Below, one piece after another: positions 26,836-34,901 of a stretch of DNA of 64,000 nucleotides (position 1 is the stretch's first letter; the number at the start of each line of letters is the position of its first letter). The position numbers and the translations under genes are program-made. The DNA lies in assembly GCA_003599415.1 (NCBI GenBank), contig QZKB01000146.1, positions 1 to 64,000 of the forward strand. The letters run 5' to 3'. The notes under the pieces are model-generated. The model was not told the origin of the DNA. It did not search any database and worked only from the letters and a program-made list of their open reading frames with translations. The stretch comes from Ignavibacteriales bacterium. Lineage in GTDB: Bacteria; Bacteroidota; Ignavibacteria; Ignavibacteriales; SURF-24.

Positions 26836-29796
26836 TCATTTGACCAATATCATTTTTTTAGTTGAAGTAAAACTTCCGGACTTTAACTGATAAAAATAAA
26901 CTCCGCTTGTCAGATTACCGCCATCTATTACAACATCGTATTCTCCTGCAGATAATTCTTTATTTATTAAAGTGATTATTTCTTTACCGAGGATATTGTA
27001 AATTTGTAGAGACGTCATATATGACGTCTCTACATTTGGTAACGTGAATTTTATTTTTGTAACCGGATTAAACGGATTAGGATAATTCTGATACAAATTA
27101 AATTCTTCAGGCAAAGATGAATTTTTACTCTTAACATCTGTTGAAACTGGATCATCTTGACCAGGTGAACCATTAATAGCTGATGATGCTATCCAGTTCA
27201 TCGCATCATTTAAATCTCCGCCGGGATTAATTGCTTTTGTTACAAGCGAATAACCCCCGCCATCTGCAGCTTCCGGCCAGGGAGATTTATCATTATACTT
27301 TACGGAAAAAACTGTATCCCCTGATGAACTGACAAGAGTAATTTTCTCTCCGCGGTTATCAAGCTGATTTGTATATTCACCAAAAGGTAAAAATCCGTAA
27401 CGTTTATTAAACTGAGATTCATTTGATGCTAAAACAATAAACTCACCTTGATTAAAAGTTGCCCCGGTTGGAAAAGTATAATCAATACCTTCCGCAAAAC
27501 TTAAGCCTGAAAGATTAACAGGCGCTGAGCCTATGTTCTTAAGCTCTAAAAACTCAAGTTCATTATCATCAATTGTATCCTGTCCTGCTATTTCATCAAC
27601 CGGGTGATAATGTATTTCCGTAAGCTTCAGACTTTCATATTGAGTGTTGGTATAGAGTATAAGCTGATGCAATGCACTCCAGTTTGTTCCTTTGAGTATA
27701 CGCGCTTTAATTACGATTGTTTCATTTACAATCTCTTCAGTTTCAGAATTGATTTCTTTAGCTGATGCAGAAACTCCACCGCCCGTTTCTCTTGGATCAG
27801 TTCCATTTAAAGTATAATAAATTATACCGGTCTGTGCACCGGGCTTTTTGATTTTTAAAATATAGCCGGGCTCAATTTTTACTTGTTCATCAGTAATTTC
27901 ATAATCTTTATTCAGAAAAAGCGGCGGACTGACTTCTGTATATAAGCCAGCACCTTTAAGCTGAGTAAGAACAATGTGTGTTCTGTAAGGAAAATAATTA
28001 TTGATAATATCATTAACTGCAAAGAGCCAATCATCATCTTTTGTTCTTGGTGGGGTTGCGTAAGTATCTCCCCATCTTGCAGATTCTGCAATGATTGCCG
28101 TTTCAATTTCTTTTATACGGGATTGGAATAATGCAGACGCATTTGCAGGTGTCATACTTCCATTATTAAAGAAATGTTTATACACGTGATCCATAAACCT
28201 GGTCCGATATTCAGGATTATCTGAAAGTTTAAAATGAAGCCACTGCGGATGAAAGGTGTTGAACGTGGAGACTTTCATTTTATATGAATCATTAAGAGTT
28301 CCAATGTTCACACGGTTCTCGTACAAGCCAATGCCGGGACCTTCACCTGCAGTTGTTCTTAGTGAATGTTCAGCATCATGCACAATGAATTTAAAACCGT
28401 CATTCCTGTTCCTGTTATAAATACAATAGAAATTTCTAAGCACATTATTCTGCCCGAACTTTGATACAGGACAGTCAAAATTCCCGGCAAAGAAAATCAC
28501 AAGCATAAAGTCGATGAGGTTATCAATATCCACTAAAACTTTGTAATCAGGGTTGCGTGTTCCATCCGGATTCATTCCCTGCAGCTTAAAGTAATTAGCA
28601 TTATTTGAAAATCCGGAGGTACACAAATTCCAAACTTCACGATAAGCATTTGTATTTCCATCCGTAGCATAAATTGCAGTAGGCCAGTTATCATCAGCTT
28701 TAATTACATCATAATCTTCCGCAACTCCTCCAAAATACGATGCAGCAAAATTTGCCTCAGGTCTTTCCTGCGATTGATATATTCCCCAGTAAACTCCGTT
28801 AATATAAAGATGATAATATCTGCTCCTTGTATAAGGCCTGTCAAGTTCTCTCTGAAGATCTCTTGAATACACATCACGGTTCATGGTATTATATTCACCC
28901 TGGTGACCAGGAAAGCTCCACGAATAATTCTGGCTTGTTCGTAAATCAAGGTTATCAAATTCATCAACACCCTCCTCATCAAACAAGGGGTATTCAAGTT
29001 TTGCTTTACCGTATTCTTTCCTGAAAAAAATTCTGAATGCGTGCTTGGGATTACTTCCGCTGCGGCTTGCACCACCGCGGATTCTTATTCCGGCATTAAT
29101 CTGAAATCCTTCTGATCCGTCAGGATTAATCAATTCAACTGATGCCGGACGCTCCCAGTTTTGACCGTCCTGGTAAGCGTTCATATAAATTCCGGTGGAC
29201 TTATTAAACAGATTACTCAGATCAGTAGTAATTGAAACAGTTGGAATTGACAAAAGCGCATCATCAATTAAATCTTTATATCTTGCATCATTCAGAACAT
29301 CGGGATCCATTCCGTAATTGATTGACTGCGGATTTGATGAAGTTGTAGGGGAAGGCCATGCACTTCCTGGCTTCTGTCCATCTGGAGAAAGCGCAGCAAC
29401 TTTATTAACAAATAAATATGTCTGTGTAATTGATTCACTTAACGAATCACCTATAACAACGCAGGCGCGCACAATTATAGCGGCCGATTTGGGCCTTTGT
29501 CCTTCTGTACTTTCCGGATCAATATTAATTTCAACCGGAGAAGTTTTTATTATTGCTGAAGCTGAGGTACCCGGTTCTGAACCGTCCAGAGTATATCTGA
29601 TCATAGAAGCCGGTGATTTAGAAGTGATGGTAAGATTAAAAGAGTTTTCGAAAAAACCATGCTGTACAGAGAATCCGGGTTTTTCAATTGAAGATGCAAA
29701 AGAAGTTTTATTCTCTTCAGCATAACATAAAAGGCTAAAGAAAATTATTACCGGAAATATGAATGAGATTATTTGAACGCCTGTTTTCTGATGCAT
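26836..29796 (-). CDS. CotH-kinase-like secreted protein with lamin-tail and sorting domains
   Basis: 986 residues, signal peptide about 1-27. Domains in order: a chitobiase/Fn3_assoc domain (about 40-125, YTLDGSEP), a CotH kinase-like domain (about 180-560, with NPKHAFRIFFRKEYG and FIVHDAEHSLR in the positions of the phosphotransfer core), a second Fn3_assoc domain (about 640-715, YTLNGTDP), a lamin-tail domain (about 722-850) and a type IX sorting domain (from about 900, QNYPNPFNP). CotH folds resemble protein kinases and phosphorylate spore-coat protein in Bacillus. A secreted CotH in a glycan locus has no established role. A palindromic DNA insert adds an ETSYMTS segment in the sorting domain. 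It is in an operon with the second GH31. Confidence 0.82.
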   Translation of the reverse strand: MHQKTGVQIISFIFPVIIFFSLLCYAEENKTSFASSIEKPGFSVQHGFFENSFNLTITSKSPASMIRYTLDGSEPGTSASAIIKTSPVEINIDPESTEGQRPKSAAIIVRACVVIGDSLSESITQTYLFVNKVAALSPDGQKPGSAWPSPTTSSNPQSINYGMDPDVLNDARYKDLIDDALLSIPTVSITTDLSNLFNKSTGIYMNAYQDGQNWERPASVELINPDGSEGFQINAGIRIRGGASRSGSNPKHAFRIFFRKEYGKAKLEYPLFDEEGVDEFDNLDLRTSQNYSWSFPGHQGEYNTMNRDVYSRDLQRELDRPYTRSRYYHLYINGVYWGIYQSQERPEANFAASYFGGVAEDYDVIKADDNWPTAIYATDGNTNAYREVWNLCTSGFSNNANYFKLQGMNPDGTRNPDYKVLVDIDNLIDFMLVIFFAGNFDCPVSKFGQNNVLRNFYCIYNRNRNDGFKFIVHDAEHSLRTTAGEGPGIGLYENRVNIGTLNDSYKMKVSTFNTFHPQWLHFKLSDNPEYRTRFMDHVYKHFFNNGSMTPANASALFQSRIKEIETAIIAESARWGDTYATPPRTKDDDWLFAVNDIINNYFPYRTHIVLTQLKGAGLYTEVSPPLFLNKDYEITDEQVKIEPGYILKIKKPGAQTGIIYYTLNGTDPRETGGGVSASAKEINSETEEIVNETIVIKARILKGTNWSALHQLILYTNTQYESLKLTEIHYHPVDEIAGQDTIDDNELEFLELKNIGSAPVNLSGLSFAEGIDYTFPTGATFNQGEFIVLASNESQFNKRYGFLPFGEYTNQLDNRGEKITLVSSSGDTVFSVKYNDKSPWPEAADGGGYSLVTKAINPGGDLNDAMNWIASSAINGSPGQDDPVSTDVKSKNSSLPEEFNLYQNYPNPFNPVTKIKFTLPNVETSYMTSLQIYNILGKEIITLINKELSAGEYDVVIDGGNLTSGVYFYQLKSGSFTSTKKMILVK
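27003..27032. repeat. Palindromic insert in the sorting-domain linker of the CotH gene
   Basis: GTAGAGACGTCATA and TATGACGTCTCTAC form a near-perfect dyad. It is translated as part of the VETSYMTSLQ segment and is located between the beta strands preceding LQIYNILG, the same point as the dyad in the GH51-like gene. Confidence 0.6.
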
Positions 29797-29831
29797 ATGA
29801 AACTTAAAATAGTTTTTTATTTATCACTTCT

Positions 29832-29880
29832 TTATAAAAAAACACGCCTAAAGTTCGCGTGAACCTTTGGCGTGTTCTTA
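29832..29880 (-). terminator. Rho-independent terminator
   Basis: The minus-strand stem AACACGCC / GGCGTGTT (29841-29848 with 29869-29876) has additional pairing inside (AAAGGTTCACG / CGTGAAC region) and is followed by TTTTTTTATAA. It lies 23 bases after the stop of the duplicated-domain gene, which it should terminate. Confidence 0.85.
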
Positions 29881-29902
29881 GGAATGGAGGAGAGAAACTT
29901 TA

Positions 29903-31669
29903 TTACTTAAGTAAAATCATTTTTTTGCTTAACACCGTATTGCCGGCTTCTAATTTATAAAAGTAAATTCCTGACGGTAAACCGGATGCATTAAAATCAG
30001 CATTATAAGTTCCGGCAGTAAGTTCTTCATCAACAAGAGTGCTTACAAGCTGACCAAGCAGGTTATAAACATTTAATCTTACTTTACCCGCATGATTTAT
30101 GTTGAATGAAATTTTTGTTGACGGGTTGAAAGGATTAGGATAATTCTGTTTTAGTTCATAAGAACTGATTATGTCTTTAATCTTTTCAACAGCAGTAGCG
30201 CCCGGTTTCATGTCATTCCATGAAGTACCCAAACGGATTTCATCAACAGCCATTGTCATTCCAACACCTTCACCGCCCCAATGCACTGCAATCCTGTCGA
30301 AGCCGTTATCAATTCTCCAGTTACCTCTTGCATCAGCAACAACCGTATCGGGTTCTGCACCTTCAGGATCAGGTGTAACCCATAGGAATACTCTGTTACC
30401 GAGAGTATCACCAGTCATTACAACTTTTGCAACTAACCATTGCGGTCCATCGTGCGTTAAATATCCGGTATGGCCCATTGTATTATAAGTTGCAATACTG
30501 ATTGAATCATTGCCCCACTCGTGGCCTATACCTGCTCTTTCATTTGTTCCATCAAATACACTTACCAGGGCCCAGCCATTGTTAGTATAATTTTTTAATT
30601 CGTACAGGCAGCTAAGCCAATAAACTTTACCGGCTTCGTTTGGCCAGCGTTTATCAAGATATCTGCCATATCTTTGCCAGCCCCATGCGCTTGGATTAGC
30701 ACCCATCATTAATCCACCGGAATGCCCGATTGTATAGTTCAGATCATCATAAGCAAAACCGGTATCAACGATAGTCATTATTTCATAATTACCGTCGAAC
30801 ATATCCCATGATCCGCCCCATCCGCCACCAGCTGTACCAAGCAACGTGTCCACAGAAGTGCCTACGGAATAATCAAATGATTCTTTTACAACTGAGCCGG
30901 AAGCAGCTTCAGCAGAAATAAAATCCCATGTAGTGCCAAGACGAATTTCATCAACAGCCATTGTCATTCCAACACCTTCACCACCCCAATGAACAGCGAT
31001 CCTGTTAAAACCAGATCTTATGTTCCAGGTACCTCTTGCATCGGCAACAGTTGTATCCGGTTCACCACCTTTAGGATCAGGACTAACCCATAAAAATACT
31101 CTTGCTGTAGAATCACCGCTCATCACCATTTTTGCTACAAGCCATTGTGGTCCATCGTGAGTTAAATAACCTGAATGGCCCATTGTATTATAAGTTGCAA
31201 TACTTATTGAATCATTTCCCCATTCGTGACCAATACCTGCTCTTTCATTCGTACTATCATATACACTTACCAAAGCCCAGCCGTTATTTGTGTAGTTTTT
31301 TAATTCATACAAACAGCTCATCCAATAAATTTTACCTGCTTCATTGGGCCATTTTTTATCAAGATATCTTCCGTATCTTTGCCAACCCCATGCACTTGGA
31401 TTTGCTCCCATAATCAAACCACCGGTATGGGAAACCGTATAGTTTAAATCATCATAAGCAAAGCCGGTATCAACAATTGTCATAACCTCATAATTACCGT
31501 CAAACATATCCCAGGATCCGCCCCATCCATTACCGGCAGTACCAAGTAAAGTATCCGGTGAAGAGCCTATTGGATAATCAAAAGATTCATAAACTTCATA
31601 TTGCGAGAAAACAGTGGACGCCATTAACAATACGAACGCGAAACAAACTAAAAGTATTTTTGTACGCAT
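29903..31669 (-). CDS. Secreted protein with two near-identical tandem domains and sorting domain
   Basis: 588 residues, signal peptide 1-22 (STVFSQ). Two copies of an about 226-residue domain, at about 28-253 and 264-488, start ESFDYPIG / ESFDYSVG and share most residues (GYLTHDGPQWLVAK, HWGGEGVGMTMAVDEIRLG). The copies are rich in Trp, Gly and Tyr and look like a beta-sandwich of the concanavalin/LamG type, suggesting glycan binding. A type IX sorting domain follows from about 500 (QNYPNPFNP, ending KKMILLK). No catalytic motif. The 46-bp element shared with the first TonB operon is 95 bases upstream, so it is probably co-regulated. It has its own terminator and is probably monocistronic. 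Family not recognised. Confidence 0.75.
   Translation of the reverse strand: MRTKILLVCFAFVLLMASTVFSQYEVYESFDYPIGSSPDTLLGTAGNGWGGSWDMFDGNYEVMTIVDTGFAYDDLNYTVSHTGGLIMGANPSAWGWQRYGRYLDKKWPNEAGKIYWMSCLYELKNYTNNGWALVSVYDSTNERAGIGHEWGNDSISIATYNTMGHSGYLTHDGPQWLVAKMVMSGDSTARVFLWVSPDPKGGEPDTTVADARGTWNIRSGFNRIAVHWGGEGVGMTMAVDEIRLGTTWDFISAEAASGSVVKESFDYSVGTSVDTLLGTAGGGWGGSWDMFDGNYEIMTIVDTGFAYDDLNYTIGHSGGLMMGANPSAWGWQRYGRYLDKRWPNEAGKVYWLSCLYELKNYTNNGWALVSVFDGTNERAGIGHEWGNDSISIATYNTMGHTGYLTHDGPQWLVAKVVMTGDTLGNRVFLWVTPDPEGAEPDTVVADARGNWRIDNGFDRIAVHWGGEGVGMTMAVDEIRLGTSWNDMKPGATAVEKIKDIISSYELKQNYPNPFNPSTKISFNINHAGKVRLNVYNLLGQLVSTLVDEELTAGTYNADFNASGLPSGIYFYKLEAGNTVLSKKMILLK
30210..31600. repeat. Tandem intragenic duplication, about 0.68 kb per copy
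   Basis: The two copies (about 30210-30890 and 30918-31600) are offset by 708 bases. Long stretches match at the DNA level, for example the CATCAACAGCCATTGTCATT block at 30241 and 30949. Differences are scattered, so this is a real, fairly recent duplication and not a collapsed or duplicated assembly. Confidence 0.8.
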
Positions 31670-32100
31670 AGTTTTACTCCTGACTTTATAGAATTCTAAA
31701 ATGATTTTTAATAAAAGTTATTAAAACGGTTATCTTTTGGCGGTAATATAGGATTATAGCAATAACATTGTTTTTGCTAATGTTCCAAATGTTTTAATCA
31801 TTATCCCAAATTAAAATGAATCTGCTTCCTGCTTGAAAAAAGAAGTTTTTGGAAGATTTTTTTTATTCTGCTATAAAAATTATTTTGATCCTGAGGAGAT
31901 GTTTTGAATTGACTTTATATTTTTATCGCATCTTATTCTTATTACTTGATTATTCCGGTAAAAGTTTAGGTGAATTCCGTCTATCAGTGTATTGAAACTC
32001 TTGTAACCGAAATTGAATTTATCATCATATTAATTATGATAATGATAAAGTGATTAAGCTTTAAATGATGAATTACATATCACCGGATAAAAATTTAAGT
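31670..32100. other. Intergenic region with regulatory element
   Basis: No gene is seen in these 431 bases between two minus-strand genes. It holds copy 2 of the 46-bp element (31764-31809) and an AT-only imperfect dyad TTTATCAT...ATGATAAA (32018-32048). The dyad lies 53 bases after the stop of the DUF5916 gene and may be a weak 3' hairpin. Confidence 0.55.
31764..31809 (-). promoter_or_regulatory. Conserved 46-bp element, copy 2
   Basis: Differs from copy 1 (19470-19515) at only five of 46 positions; the 20 bases TTGGGATAATGATTAAAACA are identical. It is located 95 bases upstream of the duplicated-domain gene and oriented the same way relative to that gene as copy 1 is to the TonB receptor gene. 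Confidence 0.6.
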
Positions 32101-34731
32101 TTATATCGAGAACCAGTACTGGAATTTGGCTAAGAAAATGTTCTGTGATTCGAGATCCCATAACCTGGTCCAGTTATCACCTAAAGAAACATTTGTTGTA
32201 GGCTCATAAGAAGTACGGGTGTGTGTCCATACTAAATAAATAATTGAGCCCGGCTGAAATTCCCATCTGAAGACAAGATTGGATCTTAATTCACGGTAAT
32301 TGAAATCAGGATTGCCGAAAGAATAAACTGTTGAAAGACCACTTGCCTCATCAATTAGTTTCGTCGAATACATCATTTCATTCATGTCATATGAAATTTT
32401 ATCACCACTCAAAACTTCGTAAAGTTTGTTATAATCTTTTGAGGCGGGATTCTTAATCTGTTTGAAGTTTGAAAATGTACCAAGTGATAAATAAGCGTTA
32501 CCGTAATACTGGATTGTAAAATCAGGAGTGATAGCAAAATCGAAACGCAAAGTACTGCTTAAAGTTTTCCTGTTCATTTCTGCAAGAAGGTAATATTTAA
32601 ATCCATTGTAATCCGGTGTAGCAATGTACTGGAGATTATTCACTTCTCTTGAAAAACCAATTTCCCCGGTAGTTTGAAGCGCATTGCTGAATTTATAAGT
32701 AAAGCCAAGTGAAAAATAATTTGAATAGGAAATTTTATCATCATATGTATGGCGGTTAAAGTTAAATGTTAATCCCAAATCCTTTGCCTGGTCGGTTTGC
32801 AGGTAAGCGCCAAATTCCCAGAAGCCTTTTGTGTAGATTGCGGGGCCGCCGCGCAGAATTCTTGTATCGAATATTTCATTCGTCCTTTCAACTTCTGCAC
32901 TAAAACTCCATAGATTAAGAAAGTTAAGGTAAGTTTCTAATTCCAGTCCCGAATAAAGATTTTCACCGCCGAAGTTCCATCTGTCTGATCCGTTAAGGCT
33001 GAACGAATACGTCCGGAAAATACTTTGAGGTTCTCTTTCAATATAACTTACACCGGCTTCAGTTTTAACTTCATCTGCAGTTTGAAGAAAACCAAGGTCA
33101 TTCAATTCAAGTCCGGGAGATTTCCAGACCACTTTAGTATTGTAGCGCCAGTTGCCGTAGCTTTCCTTGTTAAATTCCAGGCTGCCGCCATGACCATTAA
33201 GCACAGTAGCATTTTCGTTATAATTAACATAATCAATTCCCGGCCTGTGGTAATAACGAGATGATGCCTGCTGTAATCTTCTTAATGCAGCGGGTTCCCC
33301 GTTAAGGTGGCTGCCAATTAATTTTGCTTCGATGAAATAAGTTTTATTCATTAAATAATGTTTGAAGTCCAATCCGCCAGTAAAGACATTTTCAGGAAGT
33401 ATGTAAAGATTCTTTTCATTAATCTTTCGGTTAGTCATTGTAATAATTCCGCCAAGGCTTGTATTGCTCTCGTTCATATCCTGCTTTAAACGTGCAACAA
33501 AATAATTTGAAAGCGGTTCAACAGTTTGTTCGGATCGGTTTCCGTTGTAATCTATTTCTGAAGTTTCTTTTCCTGTTAAGCTTTCGAGGATTCCAATTGA
33601 TAAACCGTTTTTGGTTCTCCCTGAAAGTTTAACTGCACCAAGTATTGCAGTTGCATCCGGAATTTTTGCGTATTCATTAGATTTGAGACCAGGTTCGATT
33701 GCAGGCGGGTGACCGATTCTTCTTGAATAAAAAAGCAGATCATCATCAAAATCAAAATTAAAAATTGTTTCTCTTCCTTCTAAAAAGAACGGACGCTTTT
33801 CGTTGTAAAAAACCTCATAAACACTCAGGTTAAGATTTGCAGGGTCAGCTTCAACCTGGCCAAAATCCGGATTGATAGTTAAATCCATTGTTAGGTTTGA
33901 TGATAAGCCGATTTTACCATCAATGCCGAAGTTACCATTCCATTCATTCTTTTTTGAGAAAGGATTTCCCTGAACAACAGGATCTCTTTTTAATTTTCCA
34001 AGAACGTAAGGCATAAGTTCAATCTGCCTGTTCTGCGGAATATTTTTTAATCCTTTAAGATAGCCCATATCGAACAAATGTCCGGGGCCGTTCATTCTTA
34101 TAAGACTAAACTGATCTTCTTCCTGCAGGCGGTTTATCCAGCGCCATACGTGCATGCCCCAGATTGGTTCTTCGGTTGTTGTATATCTTAACTGGCTAAA
34201 GGGAATACGAAACTCAACTGTCCAAGCAGAGTTTTCCATACCAACTTTACCATCCCAAACTGCATCCCAGTTAGTATCCCATTGCTGTCCGTTGAATAAA
34301 ATCAAATCTGTTTTAGTACCTGAAGCGGAAATATCAAATTCAAATGCGCCTGTTACATGATCAAAATAAGTATCGAGAGCAACTCCAATCTGATCCCCGT
34401 TAAAGCTATCTTTTCTTCCTGTTCTTATATCAATTTTCTCAGGTTCATTATCGTAAGCGCGGAAAGCAACATAGAGATATTTATCATCATAAAGAATTTT
34501 TAATGCAGTGGGCTGGCTTGGTTTATTACCTTCGCGCGGAATGCACTGAATAAAATCCTTAAACCATTCGCCTTCATTCCAGCAGGCATCATCAAGCTTT
34601 CCATCTACAACAGGCGGAAGCGAATTAAGGCGCTGGGTTGTGTAAGTGCTTTTAGGATATTCCTGCGCAAATATACCGGAGCATATTAGTGCGAGCGTAA
34701 ATAATATAACTGTACGGAGTGTCATCTGCAA
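32101..34731 (-). CDS. CBM9-like / DUF5916 outer-membrane protein
   Basis: 876 residues, signal peptide 1-22 (SGIFAQ). The N-terminal third (about 40-205, PPVVDGKLDDACWNE ... YVAFRAYDNEP) is a CBM9-type carbohydrate-binding sandwich. The remainder matches the DUF5916 type: LTINPDFGQVEADPANLNL followed by FYNEKRPFFLEG, then many amphipathic strands and a final aromatic residue pattern (FQYWFSI), suggesting an outer-membrane barrel. It stands alone with gaps of 170 and 431 bases. Role unknown. A carbohydrate-binding barrel beside glycan loci suggests uptake or surface binding. DUF5916 proteins are widespread in the phylum, so it may have a general role. Confidence 0.8.
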   Translation of the reverse strand: MQMTLRTVILFTLALICSGIFAQEYPKSTYTTQRLNSLPPVVDGKLDDACWNEGEWFKDFIQCIPREGNKPSQPTALKILYDDKYLYVAFRAYDNEPEKIDIRTGRKDSFNGDQIGVALDTYFDHVTGAFEFDISASGTKTDLILFNGQQWDTNWDAVWDGKVGMENSAWTVEFRIPFSQLRYTTTEEPIWGMHVWRWINRLQEEDQFSLIRMNGPGHLFDMGYLKGLKNIPQNRQIELMPYVLGKLKRDPVVQGNPFSKKNEWNGNFGIDGKIGLSSNLTMDLTINPDFGQVEADPANLNLSVYEVFYNEKRPFFLEGRETIFNFDFDDDLLFYSRRIGHPPAIEPGLKSNEYAKIPDATAILGAVKLSGRTKNGLSIGILESLTGKETSEIDYNGNRSEQTVEPLSNYFVARLKQDMNESNTSLGGIITMTNRKINEKNLYILPENVFTGGLDFKHYLMNKTYFIEAKLIGSHLNGEPAALRRLQQASSRYYHRPGIDYVNYNENATVLNGHGGSLEFNKESYGNWRYNTKVVWKSPGLELNDLGFLQTADEVKTEAGVSYIEREPQSIFRTYSFSLNGSDRWNFGGENLYSGLELETYLNFLNLWSFSAEVERTNEIFDTRILRGGPAIYTKGFWEFGAYLQTDQAKDLGLTFNFNRHTYDDKISYSNYFSLGFTYKFSNALQTTGEIGFSREVNNLQYIATPDYNGFKYYLLAEMNRKTLSSTLRFDFAITPDFTIQYYGNAYLSLGTFSNFKQIKNPASKDYNKLYEVLSGDKISYDMNEMMYSTKLIDEASGLSTVYSFGNPDFNYRELRSNLVFRWEFQPGSIIYLVWTHTRTSYEPTTNVSLGDNWTRLWDLESQNIFLAKFQYWFSI

Positions 34732-34835
34732 AACGTTTCCTCATTTAAGAATCAATTTTCTGAAAAATTATTTTCGCAAAACTAAAAAGAAAAAGTGAAT
34801 GAACAAATTACTACGCGGAATAAATCTATTTAAAA

Positions 34836-34872
34836 TGAAAAAGCCCGGGCTAAAAATTAACACCGGGCTTAT
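34836..34872 (-). terminator. Terminator of the uronate operon
   Basis: The minus-strand stem AAGCCCGG / CCGGGCTT (34863-34870 with 34841-34848) is followed by TTTTCATTTT. It begins 30 bases after the gnd stop and closes the run of nine minus-strand genes that starts at the LacI gene. Confidence 0.85.
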
Positions 34873-34901
34873 GGGATTACTATGAGAGAATTTATTTTTC
34901 T

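Noticed and set aside
29318-29725. Open frame of 135 codons on the plus strand, opposite the CotH gene
   Set aside because: It has no family signature or ribosome-binding site and lies entirely within a gene with clear domains; it is a complementary-strand shadow. The same applies to 25791-26195 and 57457-57822.
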